DNA of 64,000 nt from Geomonas subterranea (GCF_019063845.1 NZ_CP077683.1:4084501-4148500); one strand, 5' to 3'. Positions 26,785 to 36,217 are shown, counted from the first letter of the stretch. Notes: generated by a model not told the origin, from the sequence alone. Numbers and translations are program-made.

Positions 26785-27531
26785 ATGAGGCTCTTCATCA
26801 TCGCATTCCAGTTCCTGACCATCGTGCCGCTGCCGGTTTCGGTGCGCTGCGAGGAAAAGGATCTGGGGCGTTCCATGGCGCTGTTCCCGCTGGTGGGGCT
26901 GGCCCTCGGGGCGCTTCTTGCCGGTACGGACTTCCTGCTGGCACCGCTTTTGCCCCGCTCCGTGGCCGACCTGGTGCTGGTCGCGCTACTGAGCGTCGTC
27001 ACCGGTGCGCTGCACCTGGACGGACTCTCCGACGTCTGCGACGGGTTGGCCGCGCGCGGTTCCCGCGAGCGTTTCCTGGAGATCATGAAGGATTCCCGGG
27101 TCGGCGCGGTGGGGGCGGTCGGCCTGGTGCTGGGGCTGACGCTCAAGTACCAGGCGCTGCTCGCGCTCCCTCTGGAACACAAGCGCGAAGCGCTCCTCTT
27201 CTTCCCGATGGCCGCCCGTTTTGCCCAGGTGCAGATGACGGTCGGCTCGCAGCGCGCCCGGAAGGACGGGCTCGGGCACGCCTTCGTGGGAGGGGCGGGG
27301 ATGCTGCAGCTGGTCCTCGCCGGCGTCTGCGCGGTCGCTGTCGGGGCCGCTCTGCTCCGGTTGCCCGGCCTCATCACCCTGCTGCTCCTGTTCCTCCTGA
27401 CCTGGGGGATCAAAGGGTGGTCGCATAGAAAGCTTGGTGGCGTCACCGGCGACGTGATCGGCTGTGCCAGCGAACTGAACGAGATCTTTTGCCTTATCTT
27501 CCTGCTGGCGCTGTTGGGCCGGCTGGGGTAG
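26785..27531 (+). CDS. cobS: Adenosylcobinamide-GDP ribazoletransferase
   Basis: 248-residue polytopic membrane enzyme joining alpha-ribazole(-phosphate) to adenosylcobinamide-GDP, the last step of nucleotide loop assembly. FQFLTIVPLP at the start and HLDGLSDVCDGLAARG (metal-binding aspartates) are diagnostic. Confidence 0.95.
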   Translation: MRLFIIAFQFLTIVPLPVSVRCEEKDLGRSMALFPLVGLALGALLAGTDFLLAPLLPRSVADLVLVALLSVVTGALHLDGLSDVCDGLAARGSRERFLEIMKDSRVGAVGAVGLVLGLTLKYQALLALPLEHKREALLFFPMAARFAQVQMTVGSQRARKDGLGHAFVGGAGMLQLVLAGVCAVAVGAALLRLPGLITLLLLFLLTWGIKGWSHRKLGGVTGDVIGCASELNEIFCLIFLLALLGRLG

Positions 27532-27537
27532 GGGTAA

Positions 27538-27567
27538 GGGGACTGGCTCCGCCAGGTGCCTGTCCCC
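27538..27567. repeat. Short hairpin repeat between cobS and cobC
   Basis: GGGGAC-TGGCtccGCCA-..-GTCCCC, a nested palindrome in the 78-nt gap inside the operon. Confidence 0.5.
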
Positions 27568-27609
27568 GTGGCGCATCCCCCTGCCGCAGGTTGATATAGA
27601 GGAGAACCC

Positions 27610-28206
27610 ATGACCCAAAGAACCAGGATCCACCTGATCCGTCACGGCGAGGTGGAACGCCCCTACTGCTACAACGGCCACTTCGACGTCCGCCTCACGC
27701 CTCGCGGCGAGGAGATGTACCACCAGCTGAAACCGCGCCTGGAGCCGGACCGGATCAGCGCCCTCTACACTAGCGACCTGCAGCGCACCGTGCGCGGCGG
27801 GGAGATCCTGGGCCCGTACCTCGGGGTCGAGCCGGTCAAGGTCCCCGCCCTGCGCGAGCTGAGCTGCGGGGTCTGGGAAGGGCTCTCCGTGGCCCAGATC
27901 CAGGAACAGCGCCCGGACGAGTGGGCGGCGCGCCTGGCGGACCTGGAGAACTTCTGTGCGCCCGGCGGCGAGAGCCTCGGTGAACTGGCGGGGCGCGTGT
28001 TACCCGCCTTGAAGGAGATCGTGGAGCGGCACCGGGGCGAGGAGGTCCTGGTGGTGGCGCACGGCGGGGTGAACCGCATCATCCTCCTGGACGCGGTCAA
28101 GGCGCCGCTGGGTTCCTTCTTCAGTATCGACCAGCAGTACTGCGCCGTGAACATCATCGACTACTGGGCCGACGGCAACACCGTTGTCCAACTGGTCAAC
28201 GGCTGA
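27610..28206 (+). CDS. cobC: Alpha-ribazole phosphatase (histidine phosphatase family)
   Basis: 198 residues. The catalytic RHGE motif ([10 protein letters not shown]) is at residues 10-13, with LYTSDLQRT and VAHGGVNRI further on. Operon position supports dephosphorylation of alpha-ribazole phosphate or cobalamin phosphate over a general phosphoglycerate mutase. Confidence 0.88.
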   Translation: MTQRTRIHLIRHGEVERPYCYNGHFDVRLTPRGEEMYHQLKPRLEPDRISALYTSDLQRTVRGGEILGPYLGVEPVKVPALRELSCGVWEGLSVAQIQEQRPDEWAARLADLENFCAPGGESLGELAGRVLPALKEIVERHRGEEVLVVAHGGVNRIILLDAVKAPLGSFFSIDQQYCAVNIIDYWADGNTVVQLVNG

Positions 28207-28222
28207 CGGAGACTCCCCGGGC

Positions 28223-29602
28223 ATGAAGCGCATCGTCATCGCAGCGCCGCACAGCGGCTCCGGCAAAACCACCGTGACCCTCGGCATCATGGCGGCGCTC
28301 AGGCGTCGCGGGCTCAAAGTGGCGCCGTTCAAGGTCGGGCCGGATTTCATCGATCCCGGCTACCACGCCCTGGTGACCGGCGCCCCGTCCATCAACCTGG
28401 ACGGCTGGATGTGCCCGCGGGAATTCGTGAGCGACAGCTTCGCCCGCAGCACGGCGGACAGCGACATCGCGGTGATCGAAGGGGTGATGGGGCTCTTCGA
28501 CGGTATCGACGGCAGTTCCGACGCCGGGAGTACGGCCCAGGTCGCCAAGGAACTCGCCGCGCCGGTCATCCTGGTTGTGGACGCCAGGAGCCAGGCCCGC
28601 AGCGCCGCCGCGCTGGTCAGCGGCTTCGCCGGTTTCGATCCCGGTGTTCGTGTGGCCGGCGTAATCTTCAACAACGTGGCGAGCGCGAACCATGAGCGGA
28701 TTCTGCGCGAGGCACTGGCGGCGCATCTTCCCGGCGTCGCGGTGCTGGGGTGCATGCCGAGGGACGCGGCGCTGGCCATCCCGTCGCGACACCTGGGGCT
28801 CACCACGGCCGAGGACAACCCGCTCTCCGCAGAGTTTCTGGACCACCTGGTCGAGGTCGTTGAGCGGCACCTCGACCTGGAGGCTCTTTTAAACCTGAAA
28901 CAGCAGAAACTTCCGGCGTTGCCGCAGCCGGAAGCGGAAGGCGGGAGGGGAGGCGCGCCGGTGCGGATCGCCGTCGCCCGCGATGCCGCCTTTTGCTTCG
29001 CCTACCCGGACAACCTGCGGCTTCTTGCCGAGGAGGGGGCCGAGATCTGCTGCTTCTCCCCGATGGAGGATGCCGCATTGCCCGATGGGATCGGCGGCAT
29101 CTACCTTCCCGGCGGCTACCCAGAACTCTTCGCCGCAAAGCTGGCCGGCAACGAGCCGATGCTGCAGGCGGTCCGCCAGGCGGTCGAGGCGGGCGTCCCC
29201 GTCTACGCCGAGTGCGGCGGATTCATCTACCTCACTCAAGGGGTGGCGGGCGAAGGGGAAACGATCCCGTTTGTCGGTGTCTTCCCGGTGCGGACCCGTA
29301 TGCTGCCGCGCCGCAAGGCACTCGGGTACCGGGAGATAGAGCTGATCGCCGACACCGTGGTCGGCACCAAGGGGACCAAAGCACGAGGGCACGAATTTCA
29401 TTATTCCGAGATGGGGGAGATGCCGGAGAGGATCGAACGCCTCTACCGGGTCAGCAGGAAGGGCGCCGACCTGGGGCTGGAAGGGTTTCGCTACAAGAAC
29501 TGCCTGGCCTCCTACATCCATTTACACTTCGGCAGCTCACCGGGTATCGCACGTGACTTCGTGGGACACTGCAGGGCATACCGGACCAGGAGTCTCACAT
29601 GA
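28223..29602 (+). CDS. cbiA: Cobyrinate a,c-diamide synthase
   Basis: 459 residues. N-terminal ATP-binding fold ([22 protein letters not shown]) and a C-terminal glutamine amidotransferase domain with its cysteine in [10 protein letters not shown]. It amidates cobyrinate side chains. I chose ATG 28223; the in-frame start at 28184 lies in cobC. It is the only corrin-ring enzyme in this operon; the rest of the ring pathway is not in the window. Confidence 0.93.
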   Translation: MKRIVIAAPHSGSGKTTVTLGIMAALRRRGLKVAPFKVGPDFIDPGYHALVTGAPSINLDGWMCPREFVSDSFARSTADSDIAVIEGVMGLFDGIDGSSDAGSTAQVAKELAAPVILVVDARSQARSAAALVSGFAGFDPGVRVAGVIFNNVASANHERILREALAAHLPGVAVLGCMPRDAALAIPSRHLGLTTAEDNPLSAEFLDHLVEVVERHLDLEALLNLKQQKLPALPQPEAEGGRGGAPVRIAVARDAAFCFAYPDNLRLLAEEGAEICCFSPMEDAALPDGIGGIYLPGGYPELFAAKLAGNEPMLQAVRQAVEAGVPVYAECGGFIYLTQGVAGEGETIPFVGVFPVRTRMLPRRKALGYREIELIADTVVGTKGTKARGHEFHYSEMGEMPERIERLYRVSRKGADLGLEGFRYKNCLASYIHLHFGSSPGIARDFVGHCRAYRTRSLT

Positions 29603-30906
29603 AAACGCAGATTGAAGCGGCGCGCGCGGGGATCATAACCCCGCAGATGGCGCAGGTGGCATTCGACGAAGAGGTAACACCGGAATACGTCCGGGACAAG
29701 GTGGCCGCGGGGCAGATCGTCATCCCGTGGAACCACGTGAGGAAGCCGAAGGTGGCCGGCATCGGCACCGGACTGCGCACAAAGGTGAACGCATCCATCG
29801 GCACCTCGTCGGACATCATCGATTACGAGGCCGAAGTGCGCAAGGCACAGGTGGCGCAGCAGGCGGGGGCGGACACGCTGATGGAGCTCTCGGTCGGCGG
29901 GGACCTGGACCGGGTGCGTCGCGAGGTGATCGCCGCCGTCGACCTGCCGGTGGGTAACGTGCCGCTCTACCAGGCGTTCTGCGAGGCAGCCAGGAAGTAC
30001 GGCGATCCCAACAAGCTGGACGAGGAGATGCTCTTCGACATCATCGAGCGCCAGTGCGCCGACGGCATGGCCTTCATGGCGGTGCACTGCGGCATCAACC
30101 TCTACACCCTGGAGCGCCTGAGGAAACAGGGATACCGCTACGGCGGCCTGGTCTCCAAGGGGGGCGTCAGCATGGCCGCGTGGATGATCGCCAACAACCG
30201 CGAGAACCCGCTCTACGAGAAGTTCGACCGTGTGGTGGAGATCCTGAAGCGCTACGACACCGTGCTCTCGCTGGGTAACGGCCTCAGGGCCGGCGCCATC
30301 CACGACTCCAGCGACCGCGCCCAGATCCAGGAGCTGCTGATCAACTGCGAGCTGGCCGAACTCGGCCGCGACATGGGGTGCCAGATGCTGGTGGAAGGGC
30401 CGGGGCACGTGCCGCTGGACGAGGTCGAGGGGAACATCAAGCTGCAAAAGCGAATGAGCGGCGGAGCCCCCTATTACATGCTGGGCCCGATTTCCACAGA
30501 CGTGGCGCCGGGCTTCGATCACATCACCGCCGCCATTGGCGCGGCCCAGTCCTCGCGTTACGGCGCCGACCTGATCTGCTATATCACGCCGGCCGAGCAT
30601 CTGGCGCTCCCGAACGAGGAAGACGTCAAGATGGGTGTCAAGGCGGCCAAGATAGCCGCCTACATCGGTGACATGAACAAGTACCCCGAGCGGGGGAGGG
30701 AGCGCGACAAGGAGATGAGCAAGGCGCGCCGGGATCTGAACTGGCAGCGTCAGTTCGAGCTGGCCCTCTTCCCTGAGGACGCCGCAGCCATCAGGAAGAG
30801 CCGCGTCCCCGAGGACGAGCAGACCTGTACCATGTGCGGCGACTTCTGCGCCTCCCGCGGCGCCGGAAAGATCTTCGCGGAACATCTGCGCGGGGACAAG
30901 ATTTGA
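29599..30906 (+). CDS. bzaF: 5-hydroxybenzimidazole synthase BzaF (ThiC paralogue)
   Basis: 435-residue ThiC-superfamily radical-SAM enzyme. Family motifs: [47 protein letters not shown]. ThiC makes the thiamine pyrimidine and BzaF makes 5-hydroxybenzimidazole from aminoimidazole ribotide, for the cobalamin lower ligand. Location between cbiA (4-nt overlap) and cbiM in a B12-riboswitch operon favours BzaF. The C-terminal cluster motif reads CTMCGDFC (CX2CX3C), one residue shorter than the CX2CX4C of ThiC as I remember it. Confidence 0.88.
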   Translation: MKTQIEAARAGIITPQMAQVAFDEEVTPEYVRDKVAAGQIVIPWNHVRKPKVAGIGTGLRTKVNASIGTSSDIIDYEAEVRKAQVAQQAGADTLMELSVGGDLDRVRREVIAAVDLPVGNVPLYQAFCEAARKYGDPNKLDEEMLFDIIERQCADGMAFMAVHCGINLYTLERLRKQGYRYGGLVSKGGVSMAAWMIANNRENPLYEKFDRVVEILKRYDTVLSLGNGLRAGAIHDSSDRAQIQELLINCELAELGRDMGCQMLVEGPGHVPLDEVEGNIKLQKRMSGGAPYYMLGPISTDVAPGFDHITAAIGAAQSSRYGADLICYITPAEHLALPNEEDVKMGVKAAKIAAYIGDMNKYPERGRERDKEMSKARRDLNWQRQFELALFPEDAAAIRKSRVPEDEQTCTMCGDFCASRGAGKIFAEHLRGDKI

Positions 30907-30993
30907 TACGGATTCACCATCGAACTACCGATTTACGGGGGCAGTTCCTGGCAGACATTGCATCAGTGTCCAGACCCGCTCCGGACAGGAAAT

Positions 30994-31106
30994 CCCCTCT
31001 CCCTTCGGGAGAGGGTGGCCGAAGGCCGGGTGAGGGAGATGTCACGGAGAAAGAACCCTGCCATGGCGGAGCCCTCACCCCGACCCTCTCCCGGAGGGAG
31101 AGGGGG
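30994..31106. repeat. GC-rich intergenic inverted repeat (family 1)
   Basis: Arms CCCCTCTCCCTTCGGGAGAG and CCCTCTCCCGGAGGGAGAGG with a GCCGAAGGCCGGGTGAGG core. It lies inside the operon between bzaF and cbiM, pushing the cbiM start away from any obvious ribosome site. Confidence 0.75.
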
Positions 31107-31172
31107 ACTGTCCGGTCGTCGGTCGCTCGTGACAGCTTCTCTCACAGCTGGGGAGGATTTAGGGCCGGTTCG

Positions 31173-31910
31173 TTGTTCGCGCTGGTGCTGGCCTTCTCCA
31201 TGTTGGTCGCCACCCCGGCCCATGCCATGCACATCTCCGAGGGAATCCTTCCCTTCCCGTGGGCGGTCGCCTGGTTCCTGGTGCTGGTACCGTTTCTGGC
31301 CCTGGGGATCAGGCAGTTGAACGCCCTGGCGCGGGAGGATCTCTCCATGAAGCCGCTGGTCGGGCTGCTCACCGCCGTGGTCTTCATCATCTCCTGCATG
31401 CCGATCCCGGTGCCGACCGCCGGGACCTGCTCGCACCCCTGCGGCACCGGGGTGTCCGCCATACTGGTGGGGCCGCTGGTGAGCGTGATCATCGCGGCGG
31501 TGTCGCTCCTGATCCAGGCGCTGTTTCTCGCCCACGGCGGTCTCTCGACCCTGGGCGCCAACACCCTCTCCATGGGGGTGGTCGGCTCCTTTGCCGGGTG
31601 GTCCGCCTTCCGGGTTCTGCGCCGGGTCGGCGGGAGTTTAGCTCTGGCTGGATTTATCGCCGGGCTTGTGGCAGACTGGGCCACCTACGCCACCACATCG
31701 CTCCTCCTTGCCCTCGGCATCCGGGGTGAGTCGCCGCTGTGGCCGCTGTTCGTGAAAATAGTGTTCGCGTTCCTCCCCACCCAGTTGCCGCTGGGCATCC
31801 TGGAAGGGGTCATTACCGCGGGGATGGTCACGCTTTTGTACCGCAAGCGCCCGGACCTGCTCGTTAAGATGAGGGTCATCACGGAAAAGGAGGTTGCCGG
31901 CAATGCCTGA
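31173..31910 (+). CDS. cbiM: Cobalt ECF transporter S component CbiM
   Basis: About 245 residues. A hydrophobic signal segment ends ATPAHA, followed by MHISEGILP, the conserved CbiM/NikM N-terminus, then six or so membrane helices. The core motif PTAGTCSHPCGTG is present. The start is uncertain: the frame is open far upstream through the repeat, TTG 31173 is the first plausible start after GGGGAGG (31150-31156, far spacing), and ATG 31200 is an alternative. Confidence 0.88.
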   Translation: MFALVLAFSMLVATPAHAMHISEGILPFPWAVAWFLVLVPFLALGIRQLNALAREDLSMKPLVGLLTAVVFIISCMPIPVPTAGTCSHPCGTGVSAILVGPLVSVIIAAVSLLIQALFLAHGGLSTLGANTLSMGVVGSFAGWSAFRVLRRVGGSLALAGFIAGLVADWATYATTSLLLALGIRGESPLWPLFVKIVFAFLPTQLPLGILEGVITAGMVTLLYRKRPDLLVKMRVITEKEVAGNA

Positions 31911-32196
31911 CAGAAAACGCAGGTGGAAAGTCCTGCTGCTGCACACCGTGATGCTGCCGACGCTGTTGTTCGCGTTCTACTTCTTCTCCCTGGCCCCCAA
32001 GTCCTACCAGGGGGTGGACGAGGCCGTGGTGGAGAAGATCGCCAAGGAGCACGGGCGGGAGGCCAAGGCGCCCCTCATCGATCCGGGCTCCGGCGACCTG
32101 CTTCTGTTCGCCTTCCTGGGGGCCGGGGTCGTGGGCGGTTTCGCCGCCGGATATTATTGGCGGCAGCTGACGGGCAAGGACAAGAAGGAAGGTTGA
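31903..32196 (+). CDS. cbiN: Cobalt transport protein CbiN-like subunit
   Basis: 97 residues: an N-terminal membrane helix (VLLLHTVMLPTLLFAFYFF), a charged extracytoplasmic loop, and a second helix near the C-terminus (LLLFAFLGAGVVGGFAAGYYW). That two-helix layout and its place between cbiM and cbiQ identify it as the CbiN-type accessory. AAGGAGG precedes ATG 31903; it overlaps cbiM and shares a base with the cbiQ start. Confidence 0.8.
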   Translation: MPDRKRRWKVLLLHTVMLPTLLFAFYFFSLAPKSYQGVDEAVVEKIAKEHGREAKAPLIDPGSGDLLLFAFLGAGVVGGFAAGYYWRQLTGKDKKEG

Positions 32197-32957
32197 TGCA
32201 CCATCACTTCAACGCATACCGCCACCACGCGGCCCATCCTCTCGCTTCGGTGGACGCGCGGGTGAAACTGGTCAGCGCCCTCGCCCTCCTGGTCATGGTG
32301 CTGAGTTCGCAGGGAGTGGCCTTTCCCCTGGCGGTGGCCGTGCTCGGGTTCCTCCTCTGCCTGCACCTGGGCACGCCGGTGCGTATCCTCGTGCTGCGCT
32401 TCTCCGAGCCGCTCTTCATCGCGGTCATGGTGCTGGCGCTGAAGACCTTCTTTTCCGGGACCATCCCCCTTTTCAGCGTCGGTGTGGCCGGCTGGGAACT
32501 GGTCGGGCACCGCGACGGCCTGGCGGCGGGGCTCCTCATCGCCGGGCGGATCCTGGGGGGCGTCTCCCTGCTCGCCGCGGTCGGCTTTGCCACCCCCTTC
32601 ACCGAACTGATGGCCGCGCTCTCCTGGCTCAGGGTGCCGCAGGTGCTGGTGGATGTCGCGCTCTTTGCCTGGCGCTACCTGTTCCTGCTCCTCGAGGATG
32701 CCCAGGTGGTCTATAACGCCCAGAAGAACCGCCTCGGCTACGTGGGGTGCCGGCGCGCCCTCTCCTCCTTGGGGACCCTCGCTGGCGTGCTGGTAATCAA
32801 GGCCTTCGACAACAGCCAGAGCATCACTACCGCGATGGTGCAGCGCGGCTACGACGGCGCCATGCCCACGTCCGTGCATCGGCCGCTGCGCGGGGTCGAG
32901 GTTGGCTCGGCGATCCTCTTCGTCAGCGCCGCGGCCCTGTTCAGATTGATGCAATAG
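32196..32957 (+). CDS. cbiQ: Cobalt ECF transporter T component CbiQ
   Basis: 253-residue transmembrane coupling protein. The family motif for ATPase contact reads VQRGYDG (ARG-type signature) near the C-terminus. The first 11 residues (MHHHFNAYRHH) are unusually histidine-rich. ATG 32196 overlaps the cbiN stop (TGATG). Confidence 0.9.
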   Translation: MHHHFNAYRHHAAHPLASVDARVKLVSALALLVMVLSSQGVAFPLAVAVLGFLLCLHLGTPVRILVLRFSEPLFIAVMVLALKTFFSGTIPLFSVGVAGWELVGHRDGLAAGLLIAGRILGGVSLLAAVGFATPFTELMAALSWLRVPQVLVDVALFAWRYLFLLLEDAQVVYNAQKNRLGYVGCRRALSSLGTLAGVLVIKAFDNSQSITTAMVQRGYDGAMPTSVHRPLRGVEVGSAILFVSAAALFRLMQ

Positions 32958-33003
32958 AGTAAAGGCCCTGAAAGGCATCATCTCCCGTTACAGCTGTCCA
33001 CAT

Positions 33004-33113
33004 CCCCTCTCCCTCAGGGAGAGGGCCAGGGTGAGGGCGTTGCCAAGGGAAAATAACCGCAACCGGCAGAGCCCTCACCCGCCCTCCGGGCACCCTCTCC
33101 CAGAGGGAGAGGG
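33004..33113. repeat. GC-rich intergenic inverted repeat (family 1)
   Basis: CCCCTCTCCCTCAGGGAGAG..CCCTCTCCCAGAGGGAGAGG with GCCCTCACCCGCCCTCCGGG between. Same family as the copy at 30994; lies between cbiQ and cbiO. Confidence 0.75.
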
Positions 33114-33154
33114 ACTCGCGGAAGAAGATCTTCGCTAAAGGTAAAGGAACGCCT

Positions 33155-34000
33155 GTGGACCCGATCAGAATATCCGTCAACCTCGAAAGCTATAAGTATC
33201 CTGACGGAACCGTTGCCCTCTCGGACATGCAGCTCCGGATCGCCCGGGGGGAGTTCGCCGGCATCCTCGGCTCCAACGGCTCGGGGAAAACGACGCTGCT
33301 GAAGATCATGGACGGCCTGATCAAGGGGTACCGTGGCGAGGTGCTCCTGGATGGCGACAACGTGCTCCGACTGCACCCGCGCGACATCTACCGCAAGGTC
33401 GGACTCGTGTTCCAAAACCCGGACGATCAGCTCTTCGCCGGCAACGTCTTCGAGGACGCCGCCTTCGGTCCGCGCAACATGGGATGTGCCGAGGCCGAGG
33501 TGAAAAGCCGCGTGGACGCCGCACTGGCGAGCGTCGACATGTCGGAGTTCGCCGGGAAGGGTATCCACAACCTGAGCTACGGCCAGAAGAAGCGGGTCTG
33601 CATCGCCGGGCTTCTCGCCATGGGGCACGAGATCCTGCTCCTGGACGAGCCGACCGCCGGGCTGGATCCCATGGGCGAGTACCGGATGATGGAGCTCTTG
33701 ACCCGGTTGAACCGGGACCAGGGCGTCACCATCGTTATGGCGACCCACAGCGTCGACCTGGTGCCCATCTTCCTGCACCAGCTCCATATCCTGAGCAAAG
33801 GGCGCCTGGTCCGGGGCGGCACCCCAGAAGAGGTGTTCACCGCACCGGAAGAACTGGCCAACGTCAAGCTGCGCCTCCCCCACATCGCCGAACTTATCTA
33901 CCAGCTGAAACACGAGGAGGGGCTTCCCTTCAGCCGCCTCCCCCTCACCATCGGCGAGGCGCGCCGGGAGATGGTGGAGGCGATGTCCCGAAAACGATGA
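33155..34000 (+). CDS. cbiO: Cobalt ECF transporter ATPase CbiO
   Basis: 281 residues. Walker A GSNGSGKTT, Q-loop FQNPDDQLF, signature LSYGQKKR, Walker B ILLLDEPTAGLD, all intact. GTG 33155 has AAAGGA 6 nt upstream. Completes the CbiMNQO importer and ends the operon. Confidence 0.95.
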   Translation: MDPIRISVNLESYKYPDGTVALSDMQLRIARGEFAGILGSNGSGKTTLLKIMDGLIKGYRGEVLLDGDNVLRLHPRDIYRKVGLVFQNPDDQLFAGNVFEDAAFGPRNMGCAEAEVKSRVDAALASVDMSEFAGKGIHNLSYGQKKRVCIAGLLAMGHEILLLDEPTAGLDPMGEYRMMELLTRLNRDQGVTIVMATHSVDLVPIFLHQLHILSKGRLVRGGTPEEVFTAPEELANVKLRLPHIAELIYQLKHEEGLPFSRLPLTIGEARREMVEAMSRKR

Positions 34001-34022
34001 TTGCTGCAGCGCGCTCCCTTCC

Positions 34023-34048
34023 AGGGCGACCTCACGGTCGCCCTTTTT
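34023..34048 (+). terminator. Terminator of the cobalamin/cobalt operon
   Basis: AGGGCGACC-tcac-GGTCGCCCT followed by TTTT, 23 nt after the cbiO stop. Confidence 0.85.
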
Positions 34049-34269
34049 CGTGTCACCGTGGCGGCGGCGTTAGCTATTGAGACAGTTCGGCGTCCCGCTT
34101 TCGCACAGTTCTCGGCCGGACAACCCGCTCCGGTGCCGTAACCGCGCGTTTTTCCATGCTCCGGCACTCCGGAGTCGAAGCGGCATGCATCGTGCTCATT
34201 AGAAAGTGCGCCCGCGGTCGAGGACGTACCTCTTCCGCGGCGAATCCACTATATATATGGGAGTGACAG
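34049..34269. other. Non-coding stretch before the 45-aa gene
   Basis: No gene seen. It ends in an AT-rich ATATATAT box just before the ribosome site of the next small gene; no clear promoter. Confidence 0.4.
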
Positions 34270-34407
34270 ATGGGTGGTTTCTTTATCGCGGTGGGGGTGG
34301 TGTACGCAGTGGCAATCCTGGTACAGATCGCCTGCTACCGGAGCGGCTTGAAGAAGGGGACGAGAGAGAGCGGAGCAGGTGTGGTGGCGGCCCAGGGGTG
34401 TCACTAG
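34270..34407 (+). CDS. 45-residue predicted membrane peptide
   Basis: ATG 34270 to TAG 34405-34407 with GGGAG 6 nt upstream. It starts MGGFFIAVGVVYAVAILVQI, a single membrane helix (residues 3-22), followed by a basic segment (CYRSGLKKGTRES). A strong bidirectional terminator follows. Not recognised; the ribosome site, helix and own terminator support a real gene. Confidence 0.6.
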   Translation: MGGFFIAVGVVYAVAILVQIACYRSGLKKGTRESGAGVVAAQGCH

Positions 34408-34431
34408 ACGCGCGACCGGCGGTACGAAAAA

Positions 34432-34461
34432 AGCGGGGCGGATCTGTCGATCCGCCCCGCT
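34432..34461. terminator. Bidirectional terminator
   Basis: AGCGGGGCGGATC-tgtc-GATCCGCCCCGCT, a perfect 13-bp stem, preceded by six As and followed by CTTGTTTT. It serves the 45-aa gene and the convergent transglutaminase gene. Confidence 0.88.
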
Positions 34462-34488
34462 CTTGTTTTCAGCGAGCAGGCGTAGGGG

Positions 34489-35931
34489 CTATCGCTTCTC
34501 GAGGACCTTGGCCCGCGCCCGGCCGATCATGCCGGCGATGCTCCCCATCTCGTCCAGCGATTCCCCCTCGATCAGCTTGATGTGCGTGACGTCGGCGGGG
34601 ACCTGGTTGAAGGTCGGATCGACCGGGACCCATTTCCCTTCCAGGTAACTCTCGGCCCAGCTGTGGTACAAGAACCCGTCGCCTTGGTACACGAGGCCGG
34701 ACACGAAGCGGGTAGGGATGCCGGCGGCCCGCGCCAGGGAGACGTAGAGCCGCGCGTGGCTTTGACAGTTGCCGCGGCCCTTCTGCAAGGTCTCCAAAGG
34801 CGACTGGGAATCGATCACGTCGGCTTTGATCTGGGCGGCCACCCACGCCGCCAGGCGGGCGATCTTCTTGGCCGGATCCTTCTCGTCCCCGACGACCGCC
34901 CTCATGCGCGAGACGATCTCTGGGTTGTCGCTGGGCGTCCGCTCGCCGGGGTTGAGGTCGGCCTGGGTGGGAATTTCTTCTGCGGCAGGGCCGGGGTTCG
35001 GGAGGACGAAGATGACGCTGCCGTCCGGCTGGCGCTCGGCCCTTTGCCACGTTCCCTGCAGCAGGCGCTGCTCCGCCGGTATCCCCGTTATCTGCAGCAA
35101 CAGTTTCTGCAGCCGCTCGGGATGCTCCAGGGGAGGCGTGACGCGGATCAGGCTGAAGTCGTAGACGAGGTCCTTTTTGCCCATGGCCGCTTCCGCGAGT
35201 TCGGCCTTCGCGGTCGCCTCGTCGCGGGCAAGCGTGACTACCAACCCGTCCCGCACCGATTCCTTCAGAACGTTACCCGCCAGGTCTACCCAGATGTCGT
35301 TGTCCACCATGGTGTAGAGGTCGTTTTTAAGGTGTACCACCTGCTTCCCGTCCAGCGTTTCCGGGCCGATTACCTCGACCTTCGCCTCCTTCACCTTCAC
35401 CGCTTCCGGGTCGAGGTACTTGATTTTATAGGTTTTTCCCGGCACGGTGCCCTTCATGAGCGGGTACAGGTTCAAGGCGTGCGGAGGGTACACCGGCCCC
35501 TTCACCTTCAGGGTCCGCTCCTTGTTGCCGTTGGCCGAGCGCGTGTGCACCGTGATCCCTTTGGGGGTCACAGCCCCGTCGATGTCGACCGGGCTTCCAT
35601 CGATACGGTTTTGAACCTGGAACGAGCGCAGGGTCAGGTCGGGTGCCACCTGATAGGATTCGGTGGAGCTAGCCTCGCGGGAGAACCCCATGACCTTCAT
35701 CTTCACGCTGCTGCGGGAGGAGATCTGGTAGCCGCTGGCGGTGCGTGTCACGGTGGTCTGGCCGAAGCCGACCTGCTCGTCTCCCATGATGATGCTGTAC
35801 CAGCGCTCCCCTTCGGGGGGGGCAGCCAGTTTGGGGAGTGGGGCGGCCGCGAGGAGCTGGAGCGGCAAGAGGACCATGGCCAGTACCGCCATGAACCGTA
35901 GTGTGAATGGGAAACGTGCCGTGGTTGTCAT
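34489..35931 (-). CDS. Transglutaminase-like exported protein
   Basis: 480 residues with an N-terminal signal peptide (FTLRFMAVLAMVLLPLQLLAAA). The catalytic triad region is in the C-terminal third: Cys in GRGNCQSHARLYVSLARAAG, His in FLYHSWAESY, Asp in WVPVDPTFNQ. Likely a periplasmic transglutaminase-fold hydrolase; substrate unknown. AAGGAGG precedes ATG 35931; the longer frame to 36039 has no ribosome site. Confidence 0.85.
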   Translation of the reverse strand: MTTTARFPFTLRFMAVLAMVLLPLQLLAAAPLPKLAAPPEGERWYSIIMGDEQVGFGQTTVTRTASGYQISSRSSVKMKVMGFSREASSTESYQVAPDLTLRSFQVQNRIDGSPVDIDGAVTPKGITVHTRSANGNKERTLKVKGPVYPPHALNLYPLMKGTVPGKTYKIKYLDPEAVKVKEAKVEVIGPETLDGKQVVHLKNDLYTMVDNDIWVDLAGNVLKESVRDGLVVTLARDEATAKAELAEAAMGKKDLVYDFSLIRVTPPLEHPERLQKLLLQITGIPAEQRLLQGTWQRAERQPDGSVIFVLPNPGPAAEEIPTQADLNPGERTPSDNPEIVSRMRAVVGDEKDPAKKIARLAAWVAAQIKADVIDSQSPLETLQKGRGNCQSHARLYVSLARAAGIPTRFVSGLVYQGDGFLYHSWAESYLEGKWVPVDPTFNQVPADVTHIKLIEGESLDEMGSIAGMIGRARAKVLEKR

Positions 35932-36086
35932 ACATCCTCCTTGGCTGAATTCGGGGTAATTTATACCACACGACTTGCGCCGGGCGCAATGCGCCAACCC
36001 GCCATTTTTCTTATGAAACCCGGTCACGCGTGAGCTCATGAGATGGATCGTGAAAAGAGTTCTTTGATTAATTATAGTTAAGCTCT

Positions 36087-36115
36087 TGCAGTCTTCAGAG
36101 CGTCTCAGTATAATG
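36087..36115 (+). promoter_or_regulatory. Strong sigma-70-type promoter of candidate sRNA 1
   Basis: TTGCAG (36087-36092), exact 17-bp spacer, TATAAT (36110-36115). One of the best matches to the consensus in the window, with no gene start for 180 bp. Confidence 0.75.
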
Positions 36116-36121
36116 TGTTCA

Positions 36122-36198
36122 TAGATAAGAGTTGCGGAGGATCGTAGGATCCTCCTTCCCCTAGCCGACTTGCCCTCCTAGTCGCTAGGGTTTTTTTT
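36122..36198 (+). ncRNA. Candidate small RNA 1 (about 77 nt)
   Basis: Between the promoter at 36087 and a T8 tract at 36191-36198 there is no open reading frame with a ribosome site. The RNA would fold into GGAGGATC-gtag-GATCCTCC (36136-36155) and a terminator stem CCCTAG-c-CGACT..AGTCG-CTAGGG (36159-36190). It shares GGATCCTCCTT with candidate sRNA 2 at 55933. It could alternatively be an attenuator for the gene at 36303, but that gene has its own promoter at 36229. Confidence 0.6.
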
Positions 36199-36217
36199 GC
36201 CTCGAATTCGCTCGAAG

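Noticed and set aside
29599-30906. Thiamine pyrimidine synthase ThiC
   Set aside because: Same superfamily, but the B12-riboswitch operon and altered Fe-S motif favour BzaF; no TPP riboswitch upstream.
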